The translations under genes were made by a program, and so were the position numbers. Below are positions 7,685 to 18,645 of a DNA stretch of 64,000 nt, in pieces; the first letter of the stretch is position 1, and each line of letters begins with the position of its first letter. The notes beneath the pieces are model-generated. The model was not told the origin of the DNA. It did not search any database and saw only the letters and a list, made by a program, of their open reading frames with translations. Source of the stretch: Aureimonas glaciei (GTDB lineage: Bacteria > Pseudomonadota > Alphaproteobacteria > Rhizobiales > Rhizobiaceae); contig NZ_BMJJ01000007.1 in NCBI RefSeq assembly GCF_014643375.1, forward strand, positions 130,925-194,924, written 5' to 3'.

Positions 7685-10600
7685 CTACTCGTACGAAAAG
7701 ATCGAGCGAAAGATGCCGGGGGCGATGGCCGAGATCGGATTGACGGTCAGCGTCGGCGCGGCGAAGTCGCCGGCGAGGCGGTAGGTGATGCCGATCAGAC
7801 CGCCCTCGTTGCCGTTGCCGAGGATCTGGCCGAACAGCGGAATCGCGCCGAAGATCCGGTTGACGCCGTAGGCCGGCATGAACGAGCCGACGATGTCCAT
7901 CCGGTTGACCGCGTCGTAGACGGTGCCGGCGAAGCTCGACCCGAAGACCGGCCCGCGGATGATGCCATTGGACAGGGCCAGGCCGTTGTCGCCGTACAGG
8001 ATCCCCGCTGCGGCATAGTCGAAGAAGGCCCGCTCGGTGCGCAATTCGGTGCCGAGGGCCTGGGAGAGACTGGCCGAGTCGGGTGACGGGCTGGAACCCA
8101 CAAGGCTTGACAGGCGCGGCTCGTCGACGAGGGTGAAGTTCCGGGCCGTGAGGTTGCCGCGATACCCGCCCTTGTGGGAGCCAGTCAGCTCCAGGGCGAT
8201 CTCTCCCCCCTCCATCCGATTGTAAAGACCGGAAAATTCGGCGAGCGAGCCGGCATCGGGGGTGCGCACGCGGATCGCGCGCTCGTTTCCGCGTGGCGAC
8301 ATGTCGGCGGAAAAGCCGCCGCCGCTCGTCTGCCCCGAGATCGACAGCGCCGCCACATTGTCGCCGCTGCCGGCATAGTTCAGCGTGAAGCCGCCGATTT
8401 CCCTGTCGCCAAATCCCTTCAGCGTGTCGATGGCGATGCCGACGTCCAGCTGGCCGGATGCGTGGCCGGACGATTTCGCCTTGGCACCGAGATTGGCCTT
8501 GAGATCCTGCAGGAAGGGGCGCGCGTCGAAACGACTGCCGGCGACCCGGACGCTGTAGCCGTTCGACACGCGGTCGAGGGAGACGGCGACGTCGTCGCCG
8601 GCATTGAGCGCGATGGTCCCGAGTTCGGCGGACTTCAGGCCCTCCTTGTCGGCAACGACGTCGCCCGAGGCGGAAAAGCCGTCGCCTTTCAGGACGAGGT
8701 TCTTCAGCGACGTGCTGGCCTCGCCCGCCTCCAGATCGAAGGAAAGGTCCGCCGCCACGCCCTTGCCCTTGCGCCAGCCGATCCAGGGCAGCGACACGGC
8801 CGCGTCGGCGAAATCGACCGTCGCCTTCAGCATGGAAGCGCCCTGGCGCTCGATCCGGGCCTCGATCGGTCCGGTCACGATCTTGGCCAGGGCCGGCGCG
8901 GCCTTCTCGACGTCCTCCGCGCTGAGGGAGAGGTCCACGGAGAGCTGATCGTCGCCCTCGGGCTTCCGGCCGAAGGGTCGGTTGAAGGCGATCGACGCGG
9001 GAATGTCGTCGATACGGCCGTCGAGCTTTCCCGACGCGCCGCCGGGCCTGATCTCGACCGCGCCGCTCATCCCGGCCAGTCTGCGTCCTTCGACGGGGAC
9101 GCCGAGACCCGCATCCTTCAAGGCCACCGCTACGGACCAGGGGCCGAATTCCTGCTCCTTGGGCACGTCGTCGCCGAGGAGGAAAGCGAGATTGGCCGTC
9201 ACCGCCGCCTGGCCCGTCGCTTCCTCCGGCTTGATCTCGATGGCCTTCAGCGCCTCGATCGGCGGACGGGCGGCGATCGCCAGAAGGTCCGGCACAGGTC
9301 CGGCCAGGCCCAGCACCAGCGTCCCGTCGAGCTCCTGCAGGGCCGGGCCTGGCGCCCGGATGAACGACACGCTGGACGGGGTGACCGACACGTCGGCGAA
9401 GCCGGCCACCTTGCCGCTCTCGATGGTGACGACCGTGTCGCCACCACTGGTGTGGATGTCGGCCCTGCCGTCGGTGACCGCCGGCAGGGCGCCGAGCGTC
9501 GCGGCGGTCACGCCTTCCAGACGGAAGACCAGGTCCATCTCCTCCGGCGAGGGATGGCTGCCGGGCCGGAAGGCCGGCTCCATGCGGTCATGGCGCACGT
9601 TGATGGCGATCGTGCCGTCGCTGACGCGACCGCTGTCGCCGACATGCGCCATCACCCAGCGCCGCGTGTTGACGGCGATGTTGAACGGCCAGAGGGCCTT
9701 GACCTCGGCGGCACCGAGATTGCTGGCTTTCAGACGCAACGACGTCATCGCGTCCGGCGCGTCGGTTCGCAGCACGGCGTCGCCGGAAAGCGAACCGCCG
9801 CCGGTGTCGACGCTGAAGGTCGAGAGGCCGATCTCCCGCGCGGTGAGATCGGCCCGGCCCGCCAGGACGATCTCGGCCTCGGTGGGATCCGGTCGTTCCG
9901 ATCCGATGGTCGAGCGCAGGTCGCGCGACCGGAGGGAAAAGTCGATGGCGTCGATATCCGGCTTGCCGCCGTCGACGGCGGCTCCGCCATCCAGCGCCAT
10001 GGACAGGCCGTCAAAGGCGATGTCGGTGTCGACGAGAGCGAGGGACGCCTCTCCTTCCACGAGGCGCAACCCGCCCCGCAAGCGCTCGACGCGGGTAAAT
10101 CCCTTGCCGACCTGGACGAGGCCGGGGCCGACATCGACGGACAGCGTCGCCCGCCGGGCCGATTCCGCAGGACTGTCGACGGATAGGGTGATCGAGATAT
10201 CGGAATCGGTGGCGAAGGGGCGCTCGTCGAGCTTGTCCTCGGGCGAGCCCGGCGGCAGGATCGCGCCGAGATCGACCGGCCCGGCGGTCAGCGAGAGACC
10301 GTTCAGGCGTTCCGCCGCGGCGTCGAAGTCGACGGCCCCCGAGAGCGGCACCGTGTGGCCATCGATCTCGACCATGGCGGCAAGGGTCATGTCGCGCCGG
10401 TCGGCCAGGACAAGGTCGGCCGTGCGGACGAGTCCGGTGACCGGCGCGCCCCCGGTCCGTGCCGGGACGGTCAGCGACACGTCGCGGAGGCGGATGCGGT
10501 CGATTCCGACCCGATGGAACGCGCCGACCTGCGCCTCGATGCCCTGCATCACGGCCGTAAAGCGCTCGGCTATCACGGGCGGCGGCGCCGTGCCCTCCTG

Positions 10601-11056
10601 CTGCGGAGCGCTGCTCCTCTCCGTCCCGGCCCCGGAGAGATCGATCGCGCCGCCGTCGATCTCGATGGTGCGGAACTGCATGCGTCCGGACAGGAGCGGC
10701 ATCAGCGAAAATCCGACCTTGATCGAATCGACGCGGGCGACCGGTTCGGCCTCGCCCCGGCGCGTGAGGCTGACGTCGGTCCACTGGATCGCGAGGCCAC
10801 CGTCGGCGTCGCGGGACAGGGTCTGGCGAGCGAGACCGATCGCGAGATCCGCCCCAACGGTCCGGTTGATGGCCGCCATGGTCTGGCGATGCAGCAGGTC
10901 CTGGCCCGACCGCGTTCCGACGATCAGAAGCGCGCCGGCGATCAGAACGACGGCCAGCGTCAGTGCCGTGCTGCAGAGGCCAACAGTTCTGGATCGCGAA
11001 CGGCCCATCTCAGCCGCGGAGGCGGGTCGAGGAAATGATACGGGCGCGGGCGCCAT
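7685..11056 (-). CDS. AsmA-like / YhdP-like (DUF3971) envelope protein
   Basis: A 1123-residue protein with one N-terminal membrane anchor (about residues 25-47, TALTLAVVLIAGALLIVG) followed by a very long periplasmic region of beta-rich repeats. The C terminus (MDIVGSFMPAYGVNRIFGAI and then ITYRLAGDFAAPTLTVNP) matches the AsmA/YhdP C-terminal domain. YhdP, TamB and YdbH are thought to bridge the periplasm and move phospholipids to the outer membrane in E. coli, so a lipid-bridge role is inferred here. The start at 11056 puts 16 residues before a second possible ATG at 11008; either leaves the anchor intact. It is divergent from bcp. Confidence 0.85.
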   Translation of the reverse strand: MAPAPVSFPRPASAAEMGRSRSRTVGLCSTALTLAVVLIAGALLIVGTRSGQDLLHRQTMAAINRTVGADLAIGLARQTLSRDADGGLAIQWTDVSLTRRGEAEPVARVDSIKVGFSLMPLLSGRMQFRTIEIDGGAIDLSGAGTERSSAPQQEGTAPPPVIAERFTAVMQGIEAQVGAFHRVGIDRIRLRDVSLTVPARTGGAPVTGLVRTADLVLADRRDMTLAAMVEIDGHTVPLSGAVDFDAAAERLNGLSLTAGPVDLGAILPPGSPEDKLDERPFATDSDISITLSVDSPAESARRATLSVDVGPGLVQVGKGFTRVERLRGGLRLVEGEASLALVDTDIAFDGLSMALDGGAAVDGGKPDIDAIDFSLRSRDLRSTIGSERPDPTEAEIVLAGRADLTAREIGLSTFSVDTGGGSLSGDAVLRTDAPDAMTSLRLKASNLGAAEVKALWPFNIAVNTRRWVMAHVGDSGRVSDGTIAINVRHDRMEPAFRPGSHPSPEEMDLVFRLEGVTAATLGALPAVTDGRADIHTSGGDTVVTIESGKVAGFADVSVTPSSVSFIRAPGPALQELDGTLVLGLAGPVPDLLAIAARPPIEALKAIEIKPEEATGQAAVTANLAFLLGDDVPKEQEFGPWSVAVALKDAGLGVPVEGRRLAGMSGAVEIRPGGASGKLDGRIDDIPASIAFNRPFGRKPEGDDQLSVDLSLSAEDVEKAAPALAKIVTGPIEARIERQGASMLKATVDFADAAVSLPWIGWRKGKGVAADLSFDLEAGEASTSLKNLVLKGDGFSASGDVVADKEGLKSAELGTIALNAGDDVAVSLDRVSNGYSVRVAGSRFDARPFLQDLKANLGAKAKSSGHASGQLDVGIAIDTLKGFGDREIGGFTLNYAGSGDNVAALSISGQTSGGGFSADMSPRGNERAIRVRTPDAGSLAEFSGLYNRMEGGEIALELTGSHKGGYRGNLTARNFTLVDEPRLSSLVGSSPSPDSASLSQALGTELRTERAFFDYAAAGILYGDNGLALSNGIIRGPVFGSSFAGTVYDAVNRMDIVGSFMPAYGVNRIFGAIPLFGQILGNGNEGGLIGITYRLAGDFAAPTLTVNPISAIAPGIFRSIFSYE

Positions 11057-11238
11057 GTCTGGCGACAGATGCTTCCCCCATGCGTCGAATCACCTCTCCT
11101 GGCGAGCGTCCTGCGGACACTGGCATATTTCCCTGTGGCGCAGCCCTGTCGACCTGCGGAGATCGGGTCGTCATCCCGCCGCTGCCGAGGCTTGCGTCCC
11201 AATCGCCTTTGGCCGAAATCGGCGCTAAGAAGGTCGCG

Positions 11239-11265
11239 CATGCGTCCCACCGGACGTGACGCATG
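11239..11265. promoter_or_regulatory. candidate operator: CATGCGTC inverted repeat upstream of bcp
   Basis: CATGCGTC (11239-11246) and GACGCATG (11258-11265) are a perfect inverted repeat with an 11-nt spacer, 50 bp before the bcp start. A third copy of CATGCGTC lies at 11079-11086, near the start of the divergent AsmA-like gene. Three copies of one 8-mer within 190 bp of a divergent promoter region suggest a regulator-binding site. The factor is unknown. Confidence 0.35.
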
Positions 11266-11314
11266 TCCGAAGACGAATCCCCATTCCAATTCAATTGGCC
11301 GAAAGGAAGGCGCC

Positions 11315-11791
11315 TTGCCGACGATCAGCACCGGATCACCCTGCCCCGACTTCACCCTGCCCGACGACAGCGGCGAAAACGTCACCCTGTCGGCCCTGGC
11401 CGGCCGGCCCTTCGTCCTTTTCTTCTACCCCAAGGACGACACGTCCGGCTGCACCCTGGAGGCAATCGACTTCACCCGCCTGAAGCCCGATTTCGATACG
11501 CTGGGCGTTGCTGTCCTCGGCGTCTCGCCCGATCCGGTGAAGAAGCACGGAAAATTCCGCGACAAGCACGGCCTGACCGTCCCGCTCCTGGCGGACGAAG
11601 AAAAGTCGCTGCTCGGCGCCTTCGGCGTCTGGGTGGAAAAGAGCATGTACGGCAAGACCTACATGGGCGTGGAGCGCAGCACCGTTCTGGTCGACGCCGA
11701 GGGGAAGATCGTCCGCCTGTGGCCGAAGGTGAAGGTGCCGGACCATGCCGACGAAGTCCTGGCCGCCGCTCGCGCCCTCGTCACGCCATGA
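11315..11791 (+). CDS. bcp: thioredoxin-dependent peroxiredoxin (Bcp/PrxQ type)
   Basis: Reduces hydroperoxides in the cytoplasm. The 158-residue product has the thioredoxin-fold FFYPKDDTSGCTLEA motif with peroxidatic Cys46. The usual PrxQ resolving Cys five residues later is absent (Ile51). A second Cys is present at residue 10. The start is a TTG at 11315, chosen because AAGGAAGG lies just upstream and the length then fits the family; no in-frame ATG is close by. The stop codon overlaps the ATG of the DUF455 gene in an ATGA junction, so the two are translationally coupled. Confidence 0.93.
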   Translation: MPTISTGSPCPDFTLPDDSGENVTLSALAGRPFVLFFYPKDDTSGCTLEAIDFTRLKPDFDTLGVAVLGVSPDPVKKHGKFRDKHGLTVPLLADEEKSLLGAFGVWVEKSMYGKTYMGVERSTVLVDAEGKIVRLWPKVKVPDHADEVLAAARALVTP

Positions 11792-12618
11792 ACGGTGGTC
11801 GCATGGGCGGCGCGCCCAGCCTGCGCGGCGCGGCCATCGCGGCGCTGCAGGCCGCCGACCTCGACGAGAAGCTGCGGCTGACGGATTATGCCGGCGAAGG
11901 CTGGTTCGCGCGTCGGCTGGGGCTATCTTCCCCGGGCGATCCGGCGCAGCCCTCGCGGCCAGGCCGGCCCGTCAAGCCCGACCTGGTCTCGCCGCGCCTC
12001 GTCAAGCGCCGCTCCGTGCACACGCCGGAGGGGCGGATCTCGATGATCCACGCCCTCGCCCACATCGAGCTGAACGCCATCGACCTGGCGCTCGACATCG
12101 TCGCGCGCTTTGCCCGCGAGCCGGTGCCGCGCTCCTTCTTCGACGGCTGGATGACCGTGGCGATGGAGGAGGCAAAGCACTTTCGGCTGCTGTCGGGCCG
12201 CCTGCGGGACCTCGGCTCGATGTACGGCGCCCTGCCGGCGCATGACGGGCTGTGGCAGGCCGTCGAGGTGACGGCGCACGACCTGACCGCCCGGCTCGCC
12301 ATCGTGCCGCTGATCCTCGAGGCTCGCGGGCTCGATGTGACGCCGTCGCTGCTCGCCAAGCTCGACGAGGTCGGAGACGGCGAAACCGGGGCGATCCTGG
12401 AAATCATCTACAACGACGAGAAGAAGCACGTCGCCATCGGCGCGAAATGGTTTCGCTTCCTGTGCGCGCGCCAGGGCGTCAATCCCGCCCAGCGCTTTCA
12501 GGAGCTCGTCCGGCAGTGCTTTCGCGGCGACGTGAAGCCGCCCTTCAACGATCGGGCAAGGGCCGAGGCAGGCCTGACGCCGACCTTCTACCGCTCGCTG
12601 TCGCCGCTCTCGAGTTAG
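11788..12618 (+). CDS. DUF455 family ferritin-like protein
   Basis: A 276-residue, mostly helical protein of the DUF455 (COG2833) family, assigned to the ferritin-like superfamily. Carboxylate and histidine motifs typical of a diiron four-helix bundle are visible: HALAHIELNAIDLALD, MEEAKHFRLL and EIIYNDEKKHVAIG. This is the E..ExxH-type layout repeated along the bundle. It is coupled to bcp by an ATGA overlap. That makes a role in oxidative stress or iron handling plausible, but the reaction of this family is not known to me. Confidence 0.88.
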   Translation: MNGGRMGGAPSLRGAAIAALQAADLDEKLRLTDYAGEGWFARRLGLSSPGDPAQPSRPGRPVKPDLVSPRLVKRRSVHTPEGRISMIHALAHIELNAIDLALDIVARFAREPVPRSFFDGWMTVAMEEAKHFRLLSGRLRDLGSMYGALPAHDGLWQAVEVTAHDLTARLAIVPLILEARGLDVTPSLLAKLDEVGDGETGAILEIIYNDEKKHVAIGAKWFRFLCARQGVNPAQRFQELVRQCFRGDVKPPFNDRARAEAGLTPTFYRSLSPLSS

Positions 12619-12730
12619 ACTACCGGAGGGCCAGTGCCGCGCGGAGCAGCGAGCACTCGCGACCGTCCAACCGGGGGTCGGATCGGTGTGAAAACGACGC
12701 CGGCAAGTCGGCATCCATCTCCGCTAGAAA

Positions 12731-13012
12731 CTATTCCTCGCCGACAAGCGAGCCGAGATCGGGATCCCATTCCACGCCGTCGAGTTCGATCCTGACGTCG
12801 AAGCCGTGCCCGGCGGCGTAGTCGCGGGCATCGCGCAGGACGGCATGCGGTTCGCCGGTCGTCGGATAGTCGTATTCGGCGCCACCCAGCATGTCGCCGG
12901 CCAGCGAGGCTTCGGCAGCGGTGTCGCCGTTGTCCCTGTACAGGCGGACGAGCACGTAGGCGCTCGGCTCCTGGCCGGTCTGGCGAAAATAGACATGGGT
13001 TTCTGGCGTCAT
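12731..13012 (-). CDS. conserved-looking small acidic protein (93 aa, unknown)
   Basis: A 93-residue acidic protein beginning MTPETHVYFRQTGQEPSAYV and ending in WDPDLGSLVGEE. A GAGGGG ribosome-binding site sits 8 nt before the ATG at 13012. It shows alternating hydrophobic and polar residues typical of a small alpha/beta domain, with no Cys, signal peptide or membrane segment. It stands alone, convergent with the DUF455 gene and divergent from the M23 peptidase gene. I recognise no family. The good ribosome-binding site and coding-like codon use support it as a real gene. Confidence 0.7.
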   Translation of the reverse strand: MTPETHVYFRQTGQEPSAYVLVRLYRDNGDTAAEASLAGDMLGGAEYDYPTTGEPHAVLRDARDYAAGHGFDVRIELDGVEWDPDLGSLVGEE

Positions 13013-13279
13013 CGGATTGTCCCCTCGGGTTGGAAGCGCGTGGGCCCAGTTTGTCCCGCGCGACTGGTGTCGTTGCAACGGCAGGCATGACCGGCCGTTC
13101 CATTCGGCCCCCTCTCTCGTCGCCGGGCACGCCGGCGACACGCCGTGGCAAGAGACCCGGAAACAGGGGCCGTCAGCGGAGTTCGGGCCCCGCCGGAAAG
13201 CATTCCTTAACCTTAACAAGGCGTAATTGCAGGCGGTTGGAGCCCGGTTCAAAACGGGGAATCTGAGGCAGGGCGTGCG

Positions 13280-14650
13280 ATGACATCGGTCCAAAAGGAT
13301 GGCTTCGGCCGGCGCAGGGTTCCGCACACCGTCATCATCGCCCGTGGCGACGACGTCCGCCACTTCACCGTCCGGCCCTGGGTCTTCGCGGTCTCCACCG
13401 CCATCGCCTCCACGCTCGCCCTCTCCTGCGTCGCTACCGGCGGCTATCTGCTGCTGCGCGACGACCTGATCGCCTCGGGCACCGCCAGCGAGTATCGTCT
13501 GGAGCGGGCCTACGAGGACCGCATCGCCGCGCTCCGGTCGCAACTCGACCGGGCCGTGAGCCGCCAGATTCTCGACCGTCAGTCGGTGGAGTCGAAGGTC
13601 GACACCCTCATCGGGCAGCAGGAGGAGCTGAAGGCGCGCTATGCCAAGCTGCAGCCGCTGCTGGACCGCGCCCGGTCCACCGGCCTCCTCTCCGCCAGCA
13701 TTCCCGTGCCCCAGCCCAAGCCTGCCGACGATGCGCCAGTCTCCGCGCTCGCGCCCGGGTCTGGCGAATCGGCACCGATCGAGACGATCCCGGACGCGCC
13801 CTCCCCCCTGGCCTACGCCCCGGCCGCGGCGTCGCCGGCCCTGGCGCGTTTCGGCCTGGTCGACCATTCCACAACCGGCTCGGTGCTTCGGTCCGGCAGT
13901 GCCACGCAGCCGGCATCCGTGACAGCGTCTTCGCCCATTCCCGTCGCCCTGATCCAGAAGATCGGCGCTTCCATCGAGCGCGTCGAGGACGGCCAGATCG
14001 CCGACCTGACAAGCCTTGTCGAAAGCGCCCGCAGCAAGACCGAGCACATTGCGGGCGTGCTGCGCTCCGAAGGCATCCTGGTCGCCGTGGCGCCGGCTGC
14101 CGCGCCGACGTCCGCCGAGGGGGGCGAAGGCGGGCCGCTGGTCGAGATCGCCGAGACCGAGCGCTTCGACGTCAGCCTTGCCGAGCTCGATCAGGCCCTC
14201 ACCGATCTGCAGGTGCTGCAGCGCCGGACCGACCGCATTCCCCTCGCCCGCCCGGTCGACACCCTGGCGGTCAGCTCCACCTTCGGCGTGCGGCCCGATC
14301 CGTTTCTCGGACGCTCGGCCATGCACACGGGAATCGACTTCGTCGCGCCGACAGGGACGGATGTCGATGCGACCGCGTCCGGAACGGTCGTGCAGGCCGG
14401 GGTGAACAGCGGCTACGGCAATCTCGTCGAGGTCGACCATGGCGGCGGACTCGTGACCCGCTACGGCCATCTCTCGCAGATTCTGGTGAATGTCGGGGAC
14501 AAGGTGAAGGCAGGCGCCATCATCGGCCGGGTCGGCACCACGGGGCGCAGCACCGGGCCCCATCTCCACTACGAGGTGCGGCGCGACGGCAGCCCGATTG
14601 ATCCCTCGCGCTTTCTGCGCGCCGGTCGGCGGATCAGCAGCTTCGGCTGA
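13280..14650 (+). CDS. membrane-anchored M23 (LytM) family metallopeptidase
   Basis: A 456-residue protein with a short cytoplasmic N terminus, one membrane segment (about 34-59), a coiled-coil region (about 65-130), a Pro/Ala-rich linker and a C-terminal LytM domain. Zinc ligands are present: His349 and Asp353 in HTGIDF, and the HLH motif at His428 and His430 (GPHLHYEV). With all ligands present it is probably an active peptidoglycan endopeptidase acting in the periplasm, rather than an inactive EnvC/NlpD-type activator. The AT-richer run CCTTAACCTTAACAAGG about 75 bp upstream may belong to its promoter. Confidence 0.92.
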   Translation: MTSVQKDGFGRRRVPHTVIIARGDDVRHFTVRPWVFAVSTAIASTLALSCVATGGYLLLRDDLIASGTASEYRLERAYEDRIAALRSQLDRAVSRQILDRQSVESKVDTLIGQQEELKARYAKLQPLLDRARSTGLLSASIPVPQPKPADDAPVSALAPGSGESAPIETIPDAPSPLAYAPAAASPALARFGLVDHSTTGSVLRSGSATQPASVTASSPIPVALIQKIGASIERVEDGQIADLTSLVESARSKTEHIAGVLRSEGILVAVAPAAAPTSAEGGEGGPLVEIAETERFDVSLAELDQALTDLQVLQRRTDRIPLARPVDTLAVSSTFGVRPDPFLGRSAMHTGIDFVAPTGTDVDATASGTVVQAGVNSGYGNLVEVDHGGGLVTRYGHLSQILVNVGDKVKAGAIIGRVGTTGRSTGPHLHYEVRRDGSPIDPSRFLRAGRRISSFG

Positions 14651-14669
14651 GCCTCGGCCTTTCAGAAGG

Positions 14670-14693
14670 TCCGCCGGCCCGGGAGCCGGCGGA
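14670..14693. terminator. hairpin between convergent M23 peptidase and prfB genes
   Basis: TCCGCCGGC and GCCGGCGGA form a perfect 9-bp stem around a 6-nt loop in the 48-bp gap between the two convergent stop codons. There is no T tract, so function as an intrinsic terminator is uncertain. Confidence 0.5.
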
Positions 14694-14698
14694 GAGGG

Positions 14699-15827
14699 TC
14701 ATTCGGTGTCGGCGACGTCGACGCTGCCGCCGTGCACCCGGTGGGCGAGCGCGGCTTCCATGAAGTCGTCGATCTTGCCGTCGAGCACGTCCTGCGGGGC
14801 CGTGCTCTGCACCCCGGTCCGCAGGTCCTTCACCATCTGGTACGGCTGAAGCACGTAGGAGCGGATCTGGTGGCCCCAGCCGATGTCGGTCTTCGACGCG
14901 GCTTCCTTGTTGGCCACTTCCTCGCGGCGCTGCAGTTCCGCCTCGTAGAGGCGCGCCCGCAGCATGTCCCAGGCGGTGGCCCGGTTCTTGTGCTGTGAGC
15001 GTTCGTTCTGACACTGCACGACAATGCCGCTCGGAATATGCGTGATGCGCACGGCCGAATCGGTGGTGTTGACGTGCTGTCCACCGGCGCCCGAGGCCCG
15101 GTAGGTGTCGATCCGCACATCCGACTCGTTGACCTCGACCTCGATGGTCTCGTCGACGACCGGATAGACCCAGACCGAGGCGAACGACGTGTGCCGCTTC
15201 GCCTGGCTGTCATAGGGCGAGATCCGCACCAGGCGGTGGACGCCCGATTCGGTCTTCATCCAGCCATAGGCGTTGTGGCCCTTGATCTGGATGGTCGCAG
15301 ACTTGATCCCGGCCTCTTCGCCGTAGTGGGCCTCGAGCAGTTCGACCTTCATGCCGGCACGCTCCGCCCAGCGCATGTACATGCGCAGGAGCATCGCTGC
15401 CCAGTCCTGGCTCTCGGTGCCGCCGGCACCCGAGTGGACTTCGACATAGGTGTCGAACTTGTCGGCCTCGCCGGACAGCAGCATTTCGATCTGCCGCTTG
15501 TCGACATCGGCCTTCAGCGCCTTGATCTCGGCCTCGGCATCCGCGACCACGGACTGGTCGCCCTCCTCCTCGCCCATGGCGATGAGGTCGATGCTGTCCT
15601 GCAGGCCGGTCTCCAGCTTGCGGATGCCCTCGACGGCCGATTCCAGGAACTGTCTTTCGCGCATGAGCTTCTGCGCATTGGCTGCATCATCCCAGAAATT
15701 GGGATTTTCCGACTGTGCGTTCAGAACGTCCAGGCGTTTAAGGGATGAATCCCAGTCAAAGATGCCTCCTCAGCAGGTCGATCGCCTGCTTGATTTCGAA
15801 TGTCATCGTCTCGATCTCGGCGCGCAT
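14699..15827 (-). CDS. prfB: peptide chain release factor 2 with programmed +1 frameshift
   Basis: RF2 ends translation at UGA and UAA. The gene is in two frames. Frame one starts at the ATG at 15827 ([15 protein letters not shown]) and stops after 23 codons at a TGA (15758-15756). The stop sits in AGGAGG-CAT-CTT-TGA-C, the known RF2 recoding site: a Shine-Dalgarno-like AGGAGG, then CTT TGA C. A +1 slip on CTT continues in the second frame ([13 protein letters not shown]...) to 14699, giving 375 residues. The GGQ hydrolysis motif is present ([15 protein letters not shown]). The stop-recognition loop reads SPYDS, where E. coli has SPF. RF2 thus controls its own level: when RF2 is scarce, pausing at the UGA favours the shift. 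Confidence 0.96.
15750..15769 (-). promoter_or_regulatory. RF2 programmed +1 frameshift site
   Basis: Reading leftward, AGGAGG precedes CAT CTT TGA C, with the in-frame TGA at 15758-15756. The elements and the spacing (3 nt between the Shine-Dalgarno-like run and the CTT slip codon) match the canonical bacterial prfB autoregulatory site. Confidence 0.93.
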
Positions 15828-15918
15828 GCCGCAATCCCTTCGCTGATGGTGATGGGGTGTGGAGGGGTATAGGTAGGCCGTCCCGGCCTGTAAAGCGCCG
15901 GGCGGGAAGGCGTGAACC

Positions 15919-15946
15919 AGGCGCGGCCAGGCCTCTAGCCGCGCCT
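15919..15946 (-). terminator. probable hairpin terminator of mrcA
   Basis: AGGCGCGGC and GCCGCGCCT form a perfect 9-bp stem with a 10-nt loop, about 40 bp after the mrcA stop and about 90 bp before the prfB start. No T tract follows on the leftward strand. Confidence 0.45.
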
Positions 15947-15987
15947 TGGAAAGGCATCGCCCGGCACGCGCAGCCCGGTGCCCAGGA

Positions 15988-18426
<2,439 letters not shown>

Positions 18427-18645
18427 TCGAACTCCATCAGCCGCATGCGACTTTATCGCCGGCTCGCCCCCGCCAGCGCCATCGAGCTGGCGCTGCCTGC
18501 CTATCCGGTCCGGTTACCGGCGCCATAGCGAGTTTGTTCTGCCCCGTCTTCCCGATGCCCGCAAAATGCGGCAGAGCCGTGTCTGCAAAGGCGCCGTGCC
18601 GTGCCGTAGGCGCCGGACTGTTGCCGCGATCACACAGCTTTGCCG

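Noticed and set aside
7468-7743. 91-codon frame across the palindromic repeat after tyrS
   Set aside because: It consists mainly of the inverted repeat, has no ribosome-binding site and runs into the AsmA-like gene.
13200-13225. Possible CtrA box (TTAA-N7-TTAA) before the M23 peptidase gene
   Set aside because: CCTTAACCTTAACAAGG has the half-sites but with 2-nt rather than 7-nt spacing.
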